64,000 nt of DNA, from contig NZ_BSFI01000008.1 of assembly GCF_027922265.1 (NCBI RefSeq), forward strand, positions 202,001 through 266,000. The letters run 5' to 3'. The DNA comes from Hansschlegelia plantiphila. Its GTDB lineage: Bacteria; Pseudomonadota; Alphaproteobacteria; Rhizobiales; Methylopilaceae. Shown here piece by piece: positions 45,282-54,687 of this stretch; position 1 is the first letter of the stretch; each line of letters opens with the position of its first letter. The translations under genes were made by a program, and so were the position numbers. The notes beneath the pieces are model-generated. The model saw only the letters and a program-made list of their open reading frames with translations. It did no database searches and was not told the origin of the DNA.

Positions 45282-46147
45282 CACGCCATTTCCTTCGCGA
45301 GCGCGTAGATCTCGTCGGCGTCGAAGGACTGGTCGGCCGCCTCGAACAGCTTGCCGATCAGCGTGCGGTGAAGCTTGAGCTTCAGCCCGCCCAGGCCGAG
45401 CGCGCCGAGCGCGAGCTTGCCGTGTCGCTCCTTGGCCTTGTCCATGGCGTCGATGCCGCCGATGCCGAGCGGGGGCTGGGCGTTGTAGTCGACCACGATC
45501 TCGATCGAGGCCTCCGACGACCAGTTCGCTTCCGACAGCAGCTCGAAGCCGATCGCGCCCGCGGAGAAGACGAGGTTGGCACCGGAGACGGCGGCCTTGC
45601 GGGCGGCCTCGTCCTTGGCCTCGATCGCCTCGACCTTGACCCCGAAGCGCTTCTCGATCGCGTCCGCGGCCTTCTGGGTCTTGCCCAGGTCGCGGCCGGT
45701 GATGGCGACCGTCGCGCCTTCCTTGGCCAGCATGGCCGCGGAGCGCATGCCGACCGGGCCGGTGCCGGCGAGGATCACCGCCTTCTTGTCCTTGACGTCG
45801 CCGCCGAGCGCCTTGACGGCGAGCGCGACGCCGGCCGCGGCCGTCGTGTTCGAGCCGTTCGAATCCAGCATGGTCGAGACGCGGAACGGACCGAAGAAGC
45901 GCTTCTGCACGGCGTCGTAGACCGCCTCGCCCGCCGCCATGTCGCCGCCGCCGACGAAGATCGCCGTCGACTTCTTCTCCGAGCCGCCGCGCGTGTAGAT
46001 CGTGCCGTCGACATAGGCGCCGACATTGTCCGGGGTCACGCCGCCATAGCCCGCGATGTGGTCGGCGCCGCCGTCATAGCCGACGACCACGTCGAACACG
46101 CTCGGGGTCGGATCGGTGTCGAATTGGAACAAGAGCTTCTTGGTCAT
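45281..46147 (-). CDS. mtdA: NADP-dependent methylene-H4F / methylene-H4MPT dehydrogenase MtdA
   Basis: The 288-residue enzyme opens KKLLFQFDTDPTPSVFDVVV and has IFVGGGDMAAGE, MLDSNGSNTTAAAGVALAVKALGG and the Rossmann motif LAGTGPVGMRSAAMLA, all as in M. extorquens MtdA. It oxidises or forms methylene-tetrahydrofolate with NADP and sets the branch point between assimilation and oxidation of C1 units. It is coupled to fch; a repeat element separates it from hprA. Confidence 0.97.
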   Translation of the reverse strand: MTKKLLFQFDTDPTPSVFDVVVGYDGGADHIAGYGGVTPDNVGAYVDGTIYTRGGSEKKSTAIFVGGGDMAAGEAVYDAVQKRFFGPFRVSTMLDSNGSNTTAAAGVALAVKALGGDVKDKKAVILAGTGPVGMRSAAMLAKEGATVAITGRDLGKTQKAADAIEKRFGVKVEAIEAKDEAARKAAVSGANLVFSAGAIGFELLSEANWSSEASIEIVVDYNAQPPLGIGGIDAMDKAKERHGKLALGALGLGGLKLKLHRTLIGKLFEAADQSFDADEIYALAKEMA

Positions 46148-46205
46148 CTGTTTCCCTGTCGCCCGGTTACGGGCTGTTTTCTGTTCGCCTGCAGCGCCTT
46201 CCGGA

Positions 46206-46302
46206 CGTCATGGCCGCCCTCGCGGGCATCCACGACTGGGCCTTCGCGCCGCTTCGGCTGAAGGCCTAAGCCGTGGACGCCCGGCTTAGGCCGGGCATGA
46301 CG
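46206..46302. repeat. 97-base nested palindromic element between mtdA and hprA
   Basis: It starts CGTCATGGCCGCCCTCGCGG and ends GCCCGGCTTAGGCCGGGC-ATGACG; the two ends are largely reverse complements of each other (CGTCATG...CCACG against CGTGG...CATGACG), and each arm carries its own small palindrome. One arm matches the repeat at 39331-39359. Confidence 0.78.
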
Positions 46303-46333
46303 TGAGCTGTCTCCGCCGCGGCGCGCACGGGGC

Positions 46334-47269
46334 TCACACCACGTTGGACGGCTTGCCCGCGACGAAGTTCTCGACGTTGTCGATGAGCTGGTCGGCGAGG
46401 ATCTGCATCGCCTCCTTGCTCGACCACGCGACGTGCGGCGTGACGATCAGGTTCGGAAGATCGGCGTCGCACAGGATGTTGCCGTCCTTCGGAGGCTCCT
46501 GCGCCACCACATCGAACCCGGCTCCGCCGATCTCGCCGGACTTCAGCGCCTCGAGCAGCGCCGCCTCGTCGACCAGGCCGCCGCGCGCCGTGTTGATGAG
46601 GAGCGCGTGGTTCTTCATCTTCTTGAACTGCTCAGCCCCGAACATGTTCTTGGTGTCGGGGGTGAGCGGCACGTGGATCGTGATGGCGTCCGACTGGGTC
46701 AGCACGGTCTCGAAGTCGACCAGGCCGTCCTGCGGAAAGACGTCGTAGGGCAGGATCTTCATGCCGAGCGCTTCCGCGCGCTTGCCGATCGACTTGCCGA
46801 GCGCGCCATAGCCGACGATGCCGAGCGTCGAGCCGGCGATGTCGTAGATCGGATAGTCGAAGTAGCAGAACTGCGCCGACTTGTTCCAATCGCCGCGCTT
46901 CACGGAATTTGCGTAAGGCACGATCGAGCGGCGGAGCGCGAACAGCAGGCCGATGACGTGCTCGGGCACCGTGTTGAACGCATAGCCCCGGATGTTCGAG
47001 ACCGTGACGCCCTGCTCTTTGGCCTGCGCCTTGTCGACGACGTCGGTGCCGGTCGCCGCGACCGCGATGAGCTTCAGGTTCGGCAGCCGCTTCAGCACGT
47101 CGGCGCGCATCGGCACCTTGTTGATGAGCGCGATGTCCGCGTCCTTCAGCCGTTCGACGATCTCGTCCGGCGTCCAGGTGCTGTCATATTCCTCGTATTC
47201 GTGCGGGAAGTTCGGCGCGCGAACCTTCGCGTCGAGGCTTTCGCGGTCGAGAAAGACGATCTTGTGCAC
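46334..47269 (-). CDS. hprA: Hydroxypyruvate reductase
   Basis: The 311-residue D-2-hydroxyacid dehydrogenase reduces hydroxypyruvate to glycerate in the serine cycle. Landmarks are VAATGTDVVDKAQAKEQGVTVSNIRGYA, the NAD fold LGIVGYGALGKSIGKRAEALG, the catalytic Arg in INTARGGLVDEAAL, the Glu in VAQEPP and the His in VTPHVAWSS. Its position directly after sgaA supports hydroxypyruvate as the substrate. Confidence 0.96.
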   Translation of the reverse strand: MHKIVFLDRESLDAKVRAPNFPHEYEEYDSTWTPDEIVERLKDADIALINKVPMRADVLKRLPNLKLIAVAATGTDVVDKAQAKEQGVTVSNIRGYAFNTVPEHVIGLLFALRRSIVPYANSVKRGDWNKSAQFCYFDYPIYDIAGSTLGIVGYGALGKSIGKRAEALGMKILPYDVFPQDGLVDFETVLTQSDAITIHVPLTPDTKNMFGAEQFKKMKNHALLINTARGGLVDEAALLEALKSGEIGGAGFDVVAQEPPKDGNILCDADLPNLIVTPHVAWSSKEAMQILADQLIDNVENFVAGKPSNVV

Positions 47270-47383
47270 GGGCGATCCCCATTGTTGACGCCGACGGGAG
47301 CGACCCTCCGGCTCAAGGCGAATACGGCATATGGCGCGTGAGAAGAGCCGGGCGATCTCTCGCCCGGCCCGTTCAGATCCGCG

Positions 47384-48592
47384 TCAGGCCGCCTTCGGGG
47401 TCGCCGCCTGGGCCTCGATCGGGTTCTGGCGGAAGTACTGCGCCGCAGCCGCGACGCCGGAGCCGGCCTCGATCTTCACGCCGTTGTCGAGCAGAGCCAT
47501 CTCCGTGCCCGCGATCGCGCCGAGCAGCATCAGCTCGTTGAGGTCGCCGAGGTGGCCGATGCGGAACACCTTGCCCGCGACCTTCGACAGCCCGGCGCCG
47601 AGCGCGAGGTTGTAGCGGTTGTAGGCGGTCGAGATGATCTTGGCGGCGTCGACGCCTTCCGGCGCCAGGATCGCGCTCACCGTGTCGGAGTGCCAGCGCG
47701 GGCTCTTGGCGCAGAGCTTGAGGCCCCAGGCCTTGACCGCGGCGCGCGTGCCTTCGGCGAGCACGTGATGACGGCGCAGCACGTTATCGAAGCCCTCGTC
47801 CTCGAGACAGGCGAGCGCCTCCTTGAGGCCGTAGAGCAGCGGCAGCGCCGGGGTGTACGGGAAGTAGCCCGCCGGATTCTGCTTCAGGTGATCGTCGAAG
47901 TCGAAATAGACCTTGTTGAGCTTGGCGTTCTTGCGGACGTTCAGCGCCTTCGGGCTGACGCAGACGAAGCCGAGGCCGGCCGGCAGCATCAGACCCTTCT
48001 GCGAGCCGGAAACGGCGCAGTCGACGCCCCATTCGTCGAACCTGAAGTCGATCGAGCCGAGACCGGAGACCGAGTCCACGAACAGCAGCGCCGGGTGGCC
48101 GGCGGCGTCGATCGCCTTGCGGATCGCGCCGATGTTGGAGGTCACGCCGGTCGCGGTCTCGTTGTGGACCACCATGACGGCCTTGATCTCATGCGCCTTG
48201 TCGGCGCGGAGAGCCTCCTCGATCTTCTCCTCGTGGGCGCCCGTGCCCCACTCCTCTTCCTGGATCTCGACGTCCAGGCCGAGACGCTGCGCCATGTCGG
48301 TCCAGAGATGCGAAAACTGGCCGAAGCGCGCGGTGAGCACCTTGTCGCCGGGAGCGAGCGTGTTGGTGAGCGCCGCCTCCCAGCCGCCGGTGCCGGACGA
48401 CGGGAAGATGAACACGGTGCCGTCCTTGGTCTTGAAGACCTTCTTCATGCCCTCGAACAGCGGCAGCGTCAGCTGGGGGAACGCCGGCGAGCGATGGTCC
48501 TCCATCGACACGGCCATCGACCGAAGCACCCTGTCGGGCAGGTTCGTCGGGCCGGGAACGAACAGAAAATTGCGACCTGGGCGTCTCGCCAT
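47384..48592 (-). CDS. sgaA: Serine-glyoxylate aminotransferase
   Basis: The 402-residue class-V PLP enzyme moves the amino group of serine to glyoxylate, giving hydroxypyruvate and glycine. The PLP lysine is K199 in SGSQKGLMLPAGL, and FVPGPTNLPDRVLRSMAVSMEDHRSPAF is the typical N-terminus. The ATG at 48592 has GGAGG 5 bases upstream; the longer frame is leader. It is the first gene of the leftward serine-cycle operon, and its 370-base upstream gap is the expected main promoter. Confidence 0.96.
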   Translation of the reverse strand: MARRPGRNFLFVPGPTNLPDRVLRSMAVSMEDHRSPAFPQLTLPLFEGMKKVFKTKDGTVFIFPSSGTGGWEAALTNTLAPGDKVLTARFGQFSHLWTDMAQRLGLDVEIQEEEWGTGAHEEKIEEALRADKAHEIKAVMVVHNETATGVTSNIGAIRKAIDAAGHPALLFVDSVSGLGSIDFRFDEWGVDCAVSGSQKGLMLPAGLGFVCVSPKALNVRKNAKLNKVYFDFDDHLKQNPAGYFPYTPALPLLYGLKEALACLEDEGFDNVLRRHHVLAEGTRAAVKAWGLKLCAKSPRWHSDTVSAILAPEGVDAAKIISTAYNRYNLALGAGLSKVAGKVFRIGHLGDLNELMLLGAIAGTEMALLDNGVKIEAGSGVAAAAQYFRQNPIEAQAATPKAA

Positions 48593-48765
48593 GATTTCCT
48601 CCGTAGCGCCTTCTTGGCGGCAGAAAATAAACTGAGGTTCAGTTTTGACTATGCGACAGGCAGTCACGCCAGGCACAGCAGTTTTTTAGTGTTCTGCTTG
48701 CCTCTTCCTTCAGGGAAACCATAAGTCCCTCTTCAGAAGAGATTACTATCCTGTTGTATATCAAA

Positions 48766-48784
48766 CGATAGAGACTTTCTATCG
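48766..48784 (-). promoter_or_regulatory. Candidate LysR-type operator upstream of sgaA
   Basis: CGATAGA-GACTT-TCTATCG is a perfect 7-5-7 inverted repeat, 174 bases upstream of the sgaA start in a comparatively AT-rich gap (48593-48964). In M. extorquens the LysR-type regulator QscR controls the serine-cycle operon from this region; that this repeat is a QscR site is inferred. I see nothing else clear in the gap. Confidence 0.45.
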
Positions 48785-48964
48785 CTTTAGACTTGGACTA
48801 TATTGCACTGCAACACGCTCGCACGTGGCGTTCGCTCATCGCAGCGCTGATTTGGGACGCCACGCAGAATGGACCGGAACGACCATAGCTTTCGACGCCG
48901 ACTTTAGAAGGATGATTCTGGCCCCCGCGGAGGACGCAACGTCGAGGCCGCCTTGGCGAATTCG

Positions 48965-49525
48965 CTAGCGGGCCCGGGCGGCCCGCTCCAACGGCAGCGC
49001 GACGCTCATGAGCGCGCCGTAAGGCGCGAGCAGCACGAGCGCAGCGATCGCCTTCACCATGAAGTCGAAAGAAGCGAGGTTCACCCACAGCGGAACCGCG
49101 AGCTGAGAGCCGACCAGCGAGACCGCGTCCGACATCGCTGGATCGTTGGCGAAGGCGAGCGTGAAGAACAGCGCGGTGTCGATCGCCGACCCCGCGAGGC
49201 TCGCGACCAGCGGCGCGCGCCACCAGCTCATCCGCCGAAGCCGCGCGAACACCGAGACGTCGAGCAGCTGGCCGAGAAGGAAGGCCGCTCCCGAAGCCAG
49301 CGCGATGCGCGGCGTCGCAAGCCAGATCGACAGCGCCACGGCGAGGGCGAAGCCGACGAACACCACCCGGCGCGCCGACGTCGCGCCATAGCGGCGGTTC
49401 GTCAGATCGGTGACGAGAAAGGCGAAGGGATAGGCGAACGCGCCCCAGGTCAGCTTGTCCTGAAGCCCGAAGGCTTCGACCGGATGGCCGACAAGCACGT
49501 TCGACGCCGCGACGACGACCGTCAT
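48965..49525 (-). CDS. Queuosine precursor transporter (YhhQ/QPTR family)
   Basis: The 186-residue membrane protein shows the VUT/YhhQ signatures LTWGAFAYPFAFLVTDLTNRRYG, ASGAAFLLGQLLDVSVFARLR and AGSAIDTALFFTLAFA. These proteins import a 7-deazapurine precursor of queuosine. The first ATG at 49525 cuts into what should be the first helix: the codons upstream continue in frame as IPLSLLFLPVVA with no stop back into the rpmB end and with no ATG, GTG or TTG. The real start may be an unusual codon. Confidence 0.85.
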   Translation of the reverse strand: MTVVVAASNVLVGHPVEAFGLQDKLTWGAFAYPFAFLVTDLTNRRYGATSARRVVFVGFALAVALSIWLATPRIALASGAAFLLGQLLDVSVFARLRRMSWWRAPLVASLAGSAIDTALFFTLAFANDPAMSDAVSLVGSQLAVPLWVNLASFDFMVKAIAALVLLAPYGALMSVALPLERAARAR

Positions 49526-49599
49526 CGCGACGACGGGCAGGAACAGCAGCGACAGAGGGATCGAAGCCCGCGCGCTATCCGCGCGCGCCGGAGCCGGCC

Positions 49600-49908
49600 T
49601 CAGGAGGCGGCCTGTTCGACCGGGGCGTCCACCGCGGCCTTGGCGATCTTGCGCTTCAGCTCGCGCGCGCCCTGGCTGAGCTCGAGCTCGGGAGCCTTGG
49701 CGAGGAAGGCGTCGAGGCCGCCGCGATGCTCGACCGAACGCAGCGCATGAGCCGAAACCCTGAGCCGCACAGAACGGCCGAGCGCCTCGGAAATCAACGA
49801 GACCTGCACGAGGTTCGGACGGAACACGCGCTTGGTCTTGTGGTTAGAATGGCTGACCTTGTGCCCGCTCAGCACGGCCTTGCCGGTCAATTCGCAACGC
49901 CGCGACAT
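49600..49908 (-). CDS. rpmB: Ribosomal protein bL28
   Basis: The 102-residue protein begins [28 protein letters not shown], the standard bL28 start, and binds the large ribosomal subunit. The ATG at 49908 has GGAG 8 bases upstream; the long frame to 50211 is spurious. The C-terminal extension (about 80-102, Lys/Ala-rich) is usual in alphaproteobacteria. It is divergent from the DUF3108 gene, an arrangement common in Hyphomicrobiales. Confidence 0.97.
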   Translation of the reverse strand: MSRRCELTGKAVLSGHKVSHSNHKTKRVFRPNLVQVSLISEALGRSVRLRVSAHALRSVEHRGGLDAFLAKAPELELSQGARELKRKIAKAAVDAPVEQAAS

Positions 49909-50216
49909 GGGCACAGCTCCTGAAACGATCGAAAAGGCCCGCGTGCAGACGCCCCGGACAGCGACGTCCGTGCGGCCCGCGAGCCTGTATAAGCGAGGCG
50001 CTCCTATAGACGCGGGCCGCTGGGGCGTCAAGGATCGGAGCCTCCGACGCCGGCGCGGGAGCGCAAAGCGAGCCGAACGGCCGCATGCTTGCTGGCGAGC
50101 CTCACAAAAAACCGAATCCGCGCTAGTTTCGGGATGCGCGTCGCGCCAGTCGGGCGACGGCTGTGCGCCGATGCGATCCCGTGCATAGCGCGCGGCCCGA
50201 ACGAGAACCAAACGCC

Positions 50217-51101
50217 ATGCTCTCCACGATCTCCAACGCCAGGCTCTGGTCCAAGGCGGCCATAGCGGCCTCCCTCGTCTCCTCGCTCGCCGCCGCCCCC
50301 TTGCTGGCCGCGACCGGGCCTGCGGCGGCCGAAACGCGCGTGCGCGCCCGATACGCCCTGACGCTCGCGGGCTTCGACATCGGCACCGCGACGATGCAGG
50401 CCGGCATCGACAAGGCCTCCTACGACATGAACATGAGCGTCCGGATGACGGGGCTCGTGAAGTTCTTCACCGGCGGCAGGGGCGCGGCGACCTCGCGCGG
50501 GGCCTATGGCGACACGTCCGTCTCGCCCAGCGCCTATGCGCTGAACACCAAGTCGAGCGACAAGGGCCAGATCATCCGCTTCGCGCTCGCCGGCGGCGCG
50601 ATCCGCCAGATCTCCGTCGAGCCGCCGCCGAAGACCAAGGACACGGTGCCCGTGACCGAGGCCGACAAGCGCGGCGTGGTCGATCCCCTGAGCGCGCTGA
50701 TGATGCCGGTGGCCGGAACCGCCGACCCGCTCGACAAGTCGTCCTGCGACCGGACGCTGCCGGTGTTCGACGGCCGCCAGCGCTTCGACGTCACGCTGCG
50801 CTACGACCGGATGGAGACCGCGACCGCCGACCCGTCCGTGAAGGGCTCGTATGACGGCAAGCTGGTCGTCTGCAAGGCCTCCTACAAGGCGATCGCCGGC
50901 CACAAGCCAGGCCGCGAGCAGGTCGTCTTCATGGAGAACAACAAGGATATGGAGGTGTGGCTCGCGCCCGTCTCCGGCACCCGGGCGCTGCTGCCGTGGA
51001 AGATCTCGGTCAGGACTCCGATCGGCACCGCGGTGATCTCCGCCACCTCCTTCGTCGTAGGCGCAGGCGACAAACAGGCCGGCAAGGGCGTCGATCTCTG
51101 A
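50217..51101 (+). CDS. DUF3108 periplasmic protein
   Basis: The 294-residue product has a signal peptide ([18 protein letters not shown], cleaved near AAA-E at about 38) followed by a DUF3108 beta domain: [41 protein letters not shown]... with RYDRMETA and [20 protein letters not shown]. The family is thought to be an outer-membrane-associated or periplasmic beta protein of unknown role. It starts at the ATG 50217; the frame from 50163 lacks a signal sequence. A 145-base gap separates it from the helicase gene. Confidence 0.85.
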   Translation: MLSTISNARLWSKAAIAASLVSSLAAAPLLAATGPAAAETRVRARYALTLAGFDIGTATMQAGIDKASYDMNMSVRMTGLVKFFTGGRGAATSRGAYGDTSVSPSAYALNTKSSDKGQIIRFALAGGAIRQISVEPPPKTKDTVPVTEADKRGVVDPLSALMMPVAGTADPLDKSSCDRTLPVFDGRQRFDVTLRYDRMETATADPSVKGSYDGKLVVCKASYKAIAGHKPGREQVVFMENNKDMEVWLAPVSGTRALLPWKISVRTPIGTAVISATSFVVGAGDKQAGKGVDL

Positions 51102-51246
51102 TCGGCTCTCTTGCGCCAACTCCTTGGAACGAATCAGGAATCGGATGGGGATCGCCGATTCGCCCCCGCTTCGTTCCGCTCCCGTTCGTGTTTTGCGGGA
51201 CGCGCGACAGCCGCGCCCGCCGGGACGACGGGTTAAGGACTGCTGA

Positions 51247-54200
51247 ATGACCGATCTGGCCGAGCTCGCGCCGGCGCCCGCCTCCGACATCCTCGCCCCC
51301 GCCCGCGGACGGGGCGTGACCGCCGTTCTGGGGCCGACCAACACCGGCAAGACCCACCTTGCGATCGAGCGCATGGCGGCGCACGGCTCGGGCCTCATCG
51401 GCCTGCCGCTGCGTCTCCTGGCGCGCGAGGTCTATCAGCGCCTCGTCGAGAAGGTCGGCGTCGACAAGGTCGCGCTCGTCACGGGCGAAGAGAAGATCAA
51501 GCCGCAGGGCGCGCGCTACTGGGTCGCGACCGTCGAGGCGATGCCGCGCGATCTCGACGTCGATTTCGTCGCCATCGACGAGATCCAGCTCTGCGCCGAT
51601 TTCGACCGCGGCCACGTCTTCACCGACCGGATGCTGAACCTGCGCGGGCGTTACGAGACGCTGATTCTCGGCGCCGCCACCATGCGGCCGCTGGTCGAGA
51701 AGCTGCTGCCGGGCGCGAACGTCATCAGCCGGCCGCGGCTGTCGCAGCTGACCTTCGCCGGCGAGAAGAAGATCACGCGGTTGCCGCGCCGCAGCGCGAT
51801 CGTCGCCTTCTCGGCCGAGGAGGTCTATGCGATCGCCGAGCTCATCCGCCGCCAGATGGGCGGCGCAGCGGTGGTGCTCGGCAAGCTCTCGCCCCGCACG
51901 CGCAACGCCCAGGTCGCGATGTACCAGGCCGGCGACGTCGACTATCTCGTCGCGACCGACGCGATCGGCATGGGGCTCAACCTCGACCTCGACCACGTCG
52001 CCTTCGCCGGCGACCGCAAGTTCGACGGCCATCAGCACCGGCGCCTCAACCCGGCCGAGATGGCGCAGATCGCAGGCCGCGCCGGGCGGCACCTGAAGGA
52101 CGGCACCTTCGGCACCACCGGCCGCTGCGAGCCCTTTGAGCCCGAGCTCGCGCACGCCATCGAAAGCCACAGCTTCGCAAGCGTCCGGGTCGCGCAGTGG
52201 CGGAACAGCCGGCTCGACTTCCACGACCCCGGCGCGCTGATCGACAGCCTTTCGCGCCCGCCGGCCGAGGCCGGGCTCACCCGCGCGCCCGACGCCGACG
52301 ACGTCCGCGCGCTCATCAGCCTGTCGCGCAATCCCGCCGTCAGGGACGCGGCGCGGGGGCCGAAACAGGTCCAGTTGCTGTGGGACGTCTGCCAGGTGCC
52401 GGATTACCGCAAGATCGCGCCGGCGCAGCATACGGAGCTCCTGGAGGAGCTTTTCGGCTTCCTCAGCGGGCCAGGAAAGGCGCCGACCGACTGGTTTGCG
52501 CGGCATGTCGCCTTGACGGATCGCGCCGATGGGGACATCGACACGCTGTCCGCGCGGATTGCGCATATCCGCACCTGGACGTTCGTCGCCAACCGAGCCG
52601 ACTGGCTCGCAGACCCGGAACACTGGCAGGGCGTCACCCGCGCCGTCGAGGACAAGCTCTCCGACGCGCTACACGAACGACTGGCGCAGCGTTTCGTCGA
52701 CCGTCGCACTAGCGTGCTCATGCGCCGCCTTAGGGAAAAGGACATGCTCGAGGCCGAGATCAACAAGGACGGCGACGTGATGGTCGAGGGCCACCATGTC
52801 GGGCGGCTCGCGGGCTTCCAGTTCGCGCCCGATTCCGTCGCGGACGGCGTCGAGGGCAAAGCGCTGCGCGCCGCGGCCGTCAAGGCGCTCGCCGGCGAGA
52901 TCGAGGCGCGGGCGACCCGCTTCGCGAACGCAAGCGACGCCGACATCGTGCTGGCCGCCGACGGCGCCGTCCGCTGGCAGGGAGAACCCGTCGCCAAGCT
53001 CGTGAAGGGCGAAAAGGCGCTTCAGCCCCGGGTGCGGGTGTTGGCCGACGAGCAGCTGACCGGGCCCGCGCGCGAGCAGGTCGACAAGCGGCTCGACCAG
53101 TGGATCCGCGCCTACGTCCAGAAGCTGCTCGGGCCGCTCGCGGCGATCGAGGGCGCCGAGGACGTCACCGGAGTGGGCCGCGGCGTCGCCTACCAGCTCG
53201 TCGAGGAGCTCGGCGTGCTCGACCGCGCCAAGGTGGCCGAGGAGGTGAAGGGCCTAGACCAGACGGCGCGGGCGGCGCTGCGGCGCCACGGCGTGCGTTT
53301 CGGCGCGCATCACATCTACATGCCGCTGCTGATGAAACCGGCCCCGCGCGCGCTCGCGGCCCAGCTCTGGGCGCTGGCGCACGGATCGGACAGCGACGCC
53401 AAGGTCGACGACGTGGCGCATCTCGCCTCCGCCGGCCGCACCTCGATTCCGGTGGACGCCACGATCGACAAGGGCCTCTATCGCGCGCTCGGCTACCGGG
53501 TGTGCGGGGCGCGGGCCATCCGCGTCGACATTCTCGAGCGGCTCGCCGACCTGATCCGTCCCGCGATCGCCTGGAAGCCCGGAACCGGAACGCCGCCGGC
53601 CGGGGCGGCAGACGGCAACGGCTTCACCGTGACCGTCGCGATGACCTCGCTCGCCGGCTGCTCGGGCGAAGACTTCGCCGAGATCCTGCGCTCGCTCGGC
53701 TACCGCATGGAGCGCAAGCCGAAGCCGGCGGTCGTCGCCTCCCCGCCCGAGATCGCGGCGAGCGCGGAGCCCGCGGCCGAGCCCACGGCGGACGCCGCCG
53801 ACGTCGCCGAGACGGTGGAGACCGCAGCGCCTGACGTCTCCGAGCCGGACCTTTCCGTCGAAGACGCCGCTCCCATCGCGGCGGAGAGCGTGGCGATCGA
53901 GGAGTCGTCCGACGAGGACGCCGGGATCGAGGGCGAGGCCGCCTCCGACGACGAAGCCGAGACGGCGGCCGATGCTCCGGTGTTCGACGCCGGCGAGCAG
54001 GACGCCCCGCTGTTCGACGCCGTAGGATCCGACGAGATCCCGTCCGAGGCGACGGAATCGCTCGAGGAGTCCGACGAGCCGGTCGAGCAGGAGCTGTCGG
54101 CGGAGAGCGCAGAGGTCGAGTCGGAAGCGGCCGCGGAGACCGCAGCCGACGTCGCTCCGGAGGCGCCTGCGATCGAGCCGGTCGCGACCGAGCCCGAGAT

Positions 54201-54681
54201 GATCGAGGTCTGGCGTCCGGGCGGCTTCGCCCGTCGCGACAAGCCGCAGCGCAACAATCGCGAGCGTCGCGGCCCGCCGCGCGATCGGGGCGCGGCTTCG
54301 GCTCCCGGCGCCGCAGACGCCCAGGCCGCGCCGCGCTCGGCCGAGCAGCGCCGCGAGCGCTATCGGCCCGCAGGCGGCGCGCCCGCGCGCGAGGATCGCC
54401 GCCCGGGCGGCGAAGGACGTCCCGGCGGACAGGGACGGCCGCCCCGCAGCGGCGGTGGCGGACGACCCGAGCGCGGCGGACGGCCAGACCGGCCCGGCGG
54501 CGACCGGCGCGGCCCGCAGACCGCGGAGTTCGCCTCGACCCCCGCGCCGAAACGAGCCGACCGCGCGCCCGATCCGGACTCGCCCTTCGCGAAGCTCGCG
54601 GCGCTGAAGGCTCAGCTCGAGCAGGCCGGACGTCGTCCGGCGCAAGGGGCCAAGGGCCCGGACGCCAAAGACGAGGCCTGA
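51247..54681 (+). CDS. Suv3-like RNA helicase with long disordered tail
   Basis: The 1144-residue protein has an N-terminal DExH-type helicase core: Walker A GPTNTGKT at 29-36, DEIQ at 111-114, and QIAGRAGRH of motif VI near 277-285, followed by the Suv3-like middle region. This matches the mitochondrial SUV3-type helicases of alphaproteobacteria, which unwind RNA. After about residue 825 there is a 140-residue Glu/Asp/Ala-rich stretch and then an Arg/Gly/Pro-rich tail (about 980-1110) of GGRPERGGRPDRPGG type, which probably binds RNA non-specifically. It leads an operon with the S4 gene, 6 bases downstream. Confidence 0.92.
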   Translation: MTDLAELAPAPASDILAPARGRGVTAVLGPTNTGKTHLAIERMAAHGSGLIGLPLRLLAREVYQRLVEKVGVDKVALVTGEEKIKPQGARYWVATVEAMPRDLDVDFVAIDEIQLCADFDRGHVFTDRMLNLRGRYETLILGAATMRPLVEKLLPGANVISRPRLSQLTFAGEKKITRLPRRSAIVAFSAEEVYAIAELIRRQMGGAAVVLGKLSPRTRNAQVAMYQAGDVDYLVATDAIGMGLNLDLDHVAFAGDRKFDGHQHRRLNPAEMAQIAGRAGRHLKDGTFGTTGRCEPFEPELAHAIESHSFASVRVAQWRNSRLDFHDPGALIDSLSRPPAEAGLTRAPDADDVRALISLSRNPAVRDAARGPKQVQLLWDVCQVPDYRKIAPAQHTELLEELFGFLSGPGKAPTDWFARHVALTDRADGDIDTLSARIAHIRTWTFVANRADWLADPEHWQGVTRAVEDKLSDALHERLAQRFVDRRTSVLMRRLREKDMLEAEINKDGDVMVEGHHVGRLAGFQFAPDSVADGVEGKALRAAAVKALAGEIEARATRFANASDADIVLAADGAVRWQGEPVAKLVKGEKALQPRVRVLADEQLTGPAREQVDKRLDQWIRAYVQKLLGPLAAIEGAEDVTGVGRGVAYQLVEELGVLDRAKVAEEVKGLDQTARAALRRHGVRFGAHHIYMPLLMKPAPRALAAQLWALAHGSDSDAKVDDVAHLASAGRTSIPVDATIDKGLYRALGYRVCGARAIRVDILERLADLIRPAIAWKPGTGTPPAGAADGNGFTVTVAMTSLAGCSGEDFAEILRSLGYRMERKPKPAVVASPPEIAASAEPAAEPTADAADVAETVETAAPDVSEPDLSVEDAAPIAAESVAIEESSDEDAGIEGEAASDDEAETAADAPVFDAGEQDAPLFDAVGSDEIPSEATESLEESDEPVEQELSAESAEVESEAAAETAADVAPEAPAIEPVATEPEMIEVWRPGGFARRDKPQRNNRERRGPPRDRGAASAPGAADAQAAPRSAEQRRERYRPAGGAPAREDRRPGGEGRPGGQGRPPRSGGGGRPERGGRPDRPGGDRRGPQTAEFASTPAPKRADRAPDPDSPFAKLAALKAQLEQAGRRPAQGAKGPDAKDEA

Positions 54682-54687
54682 GCCTCG

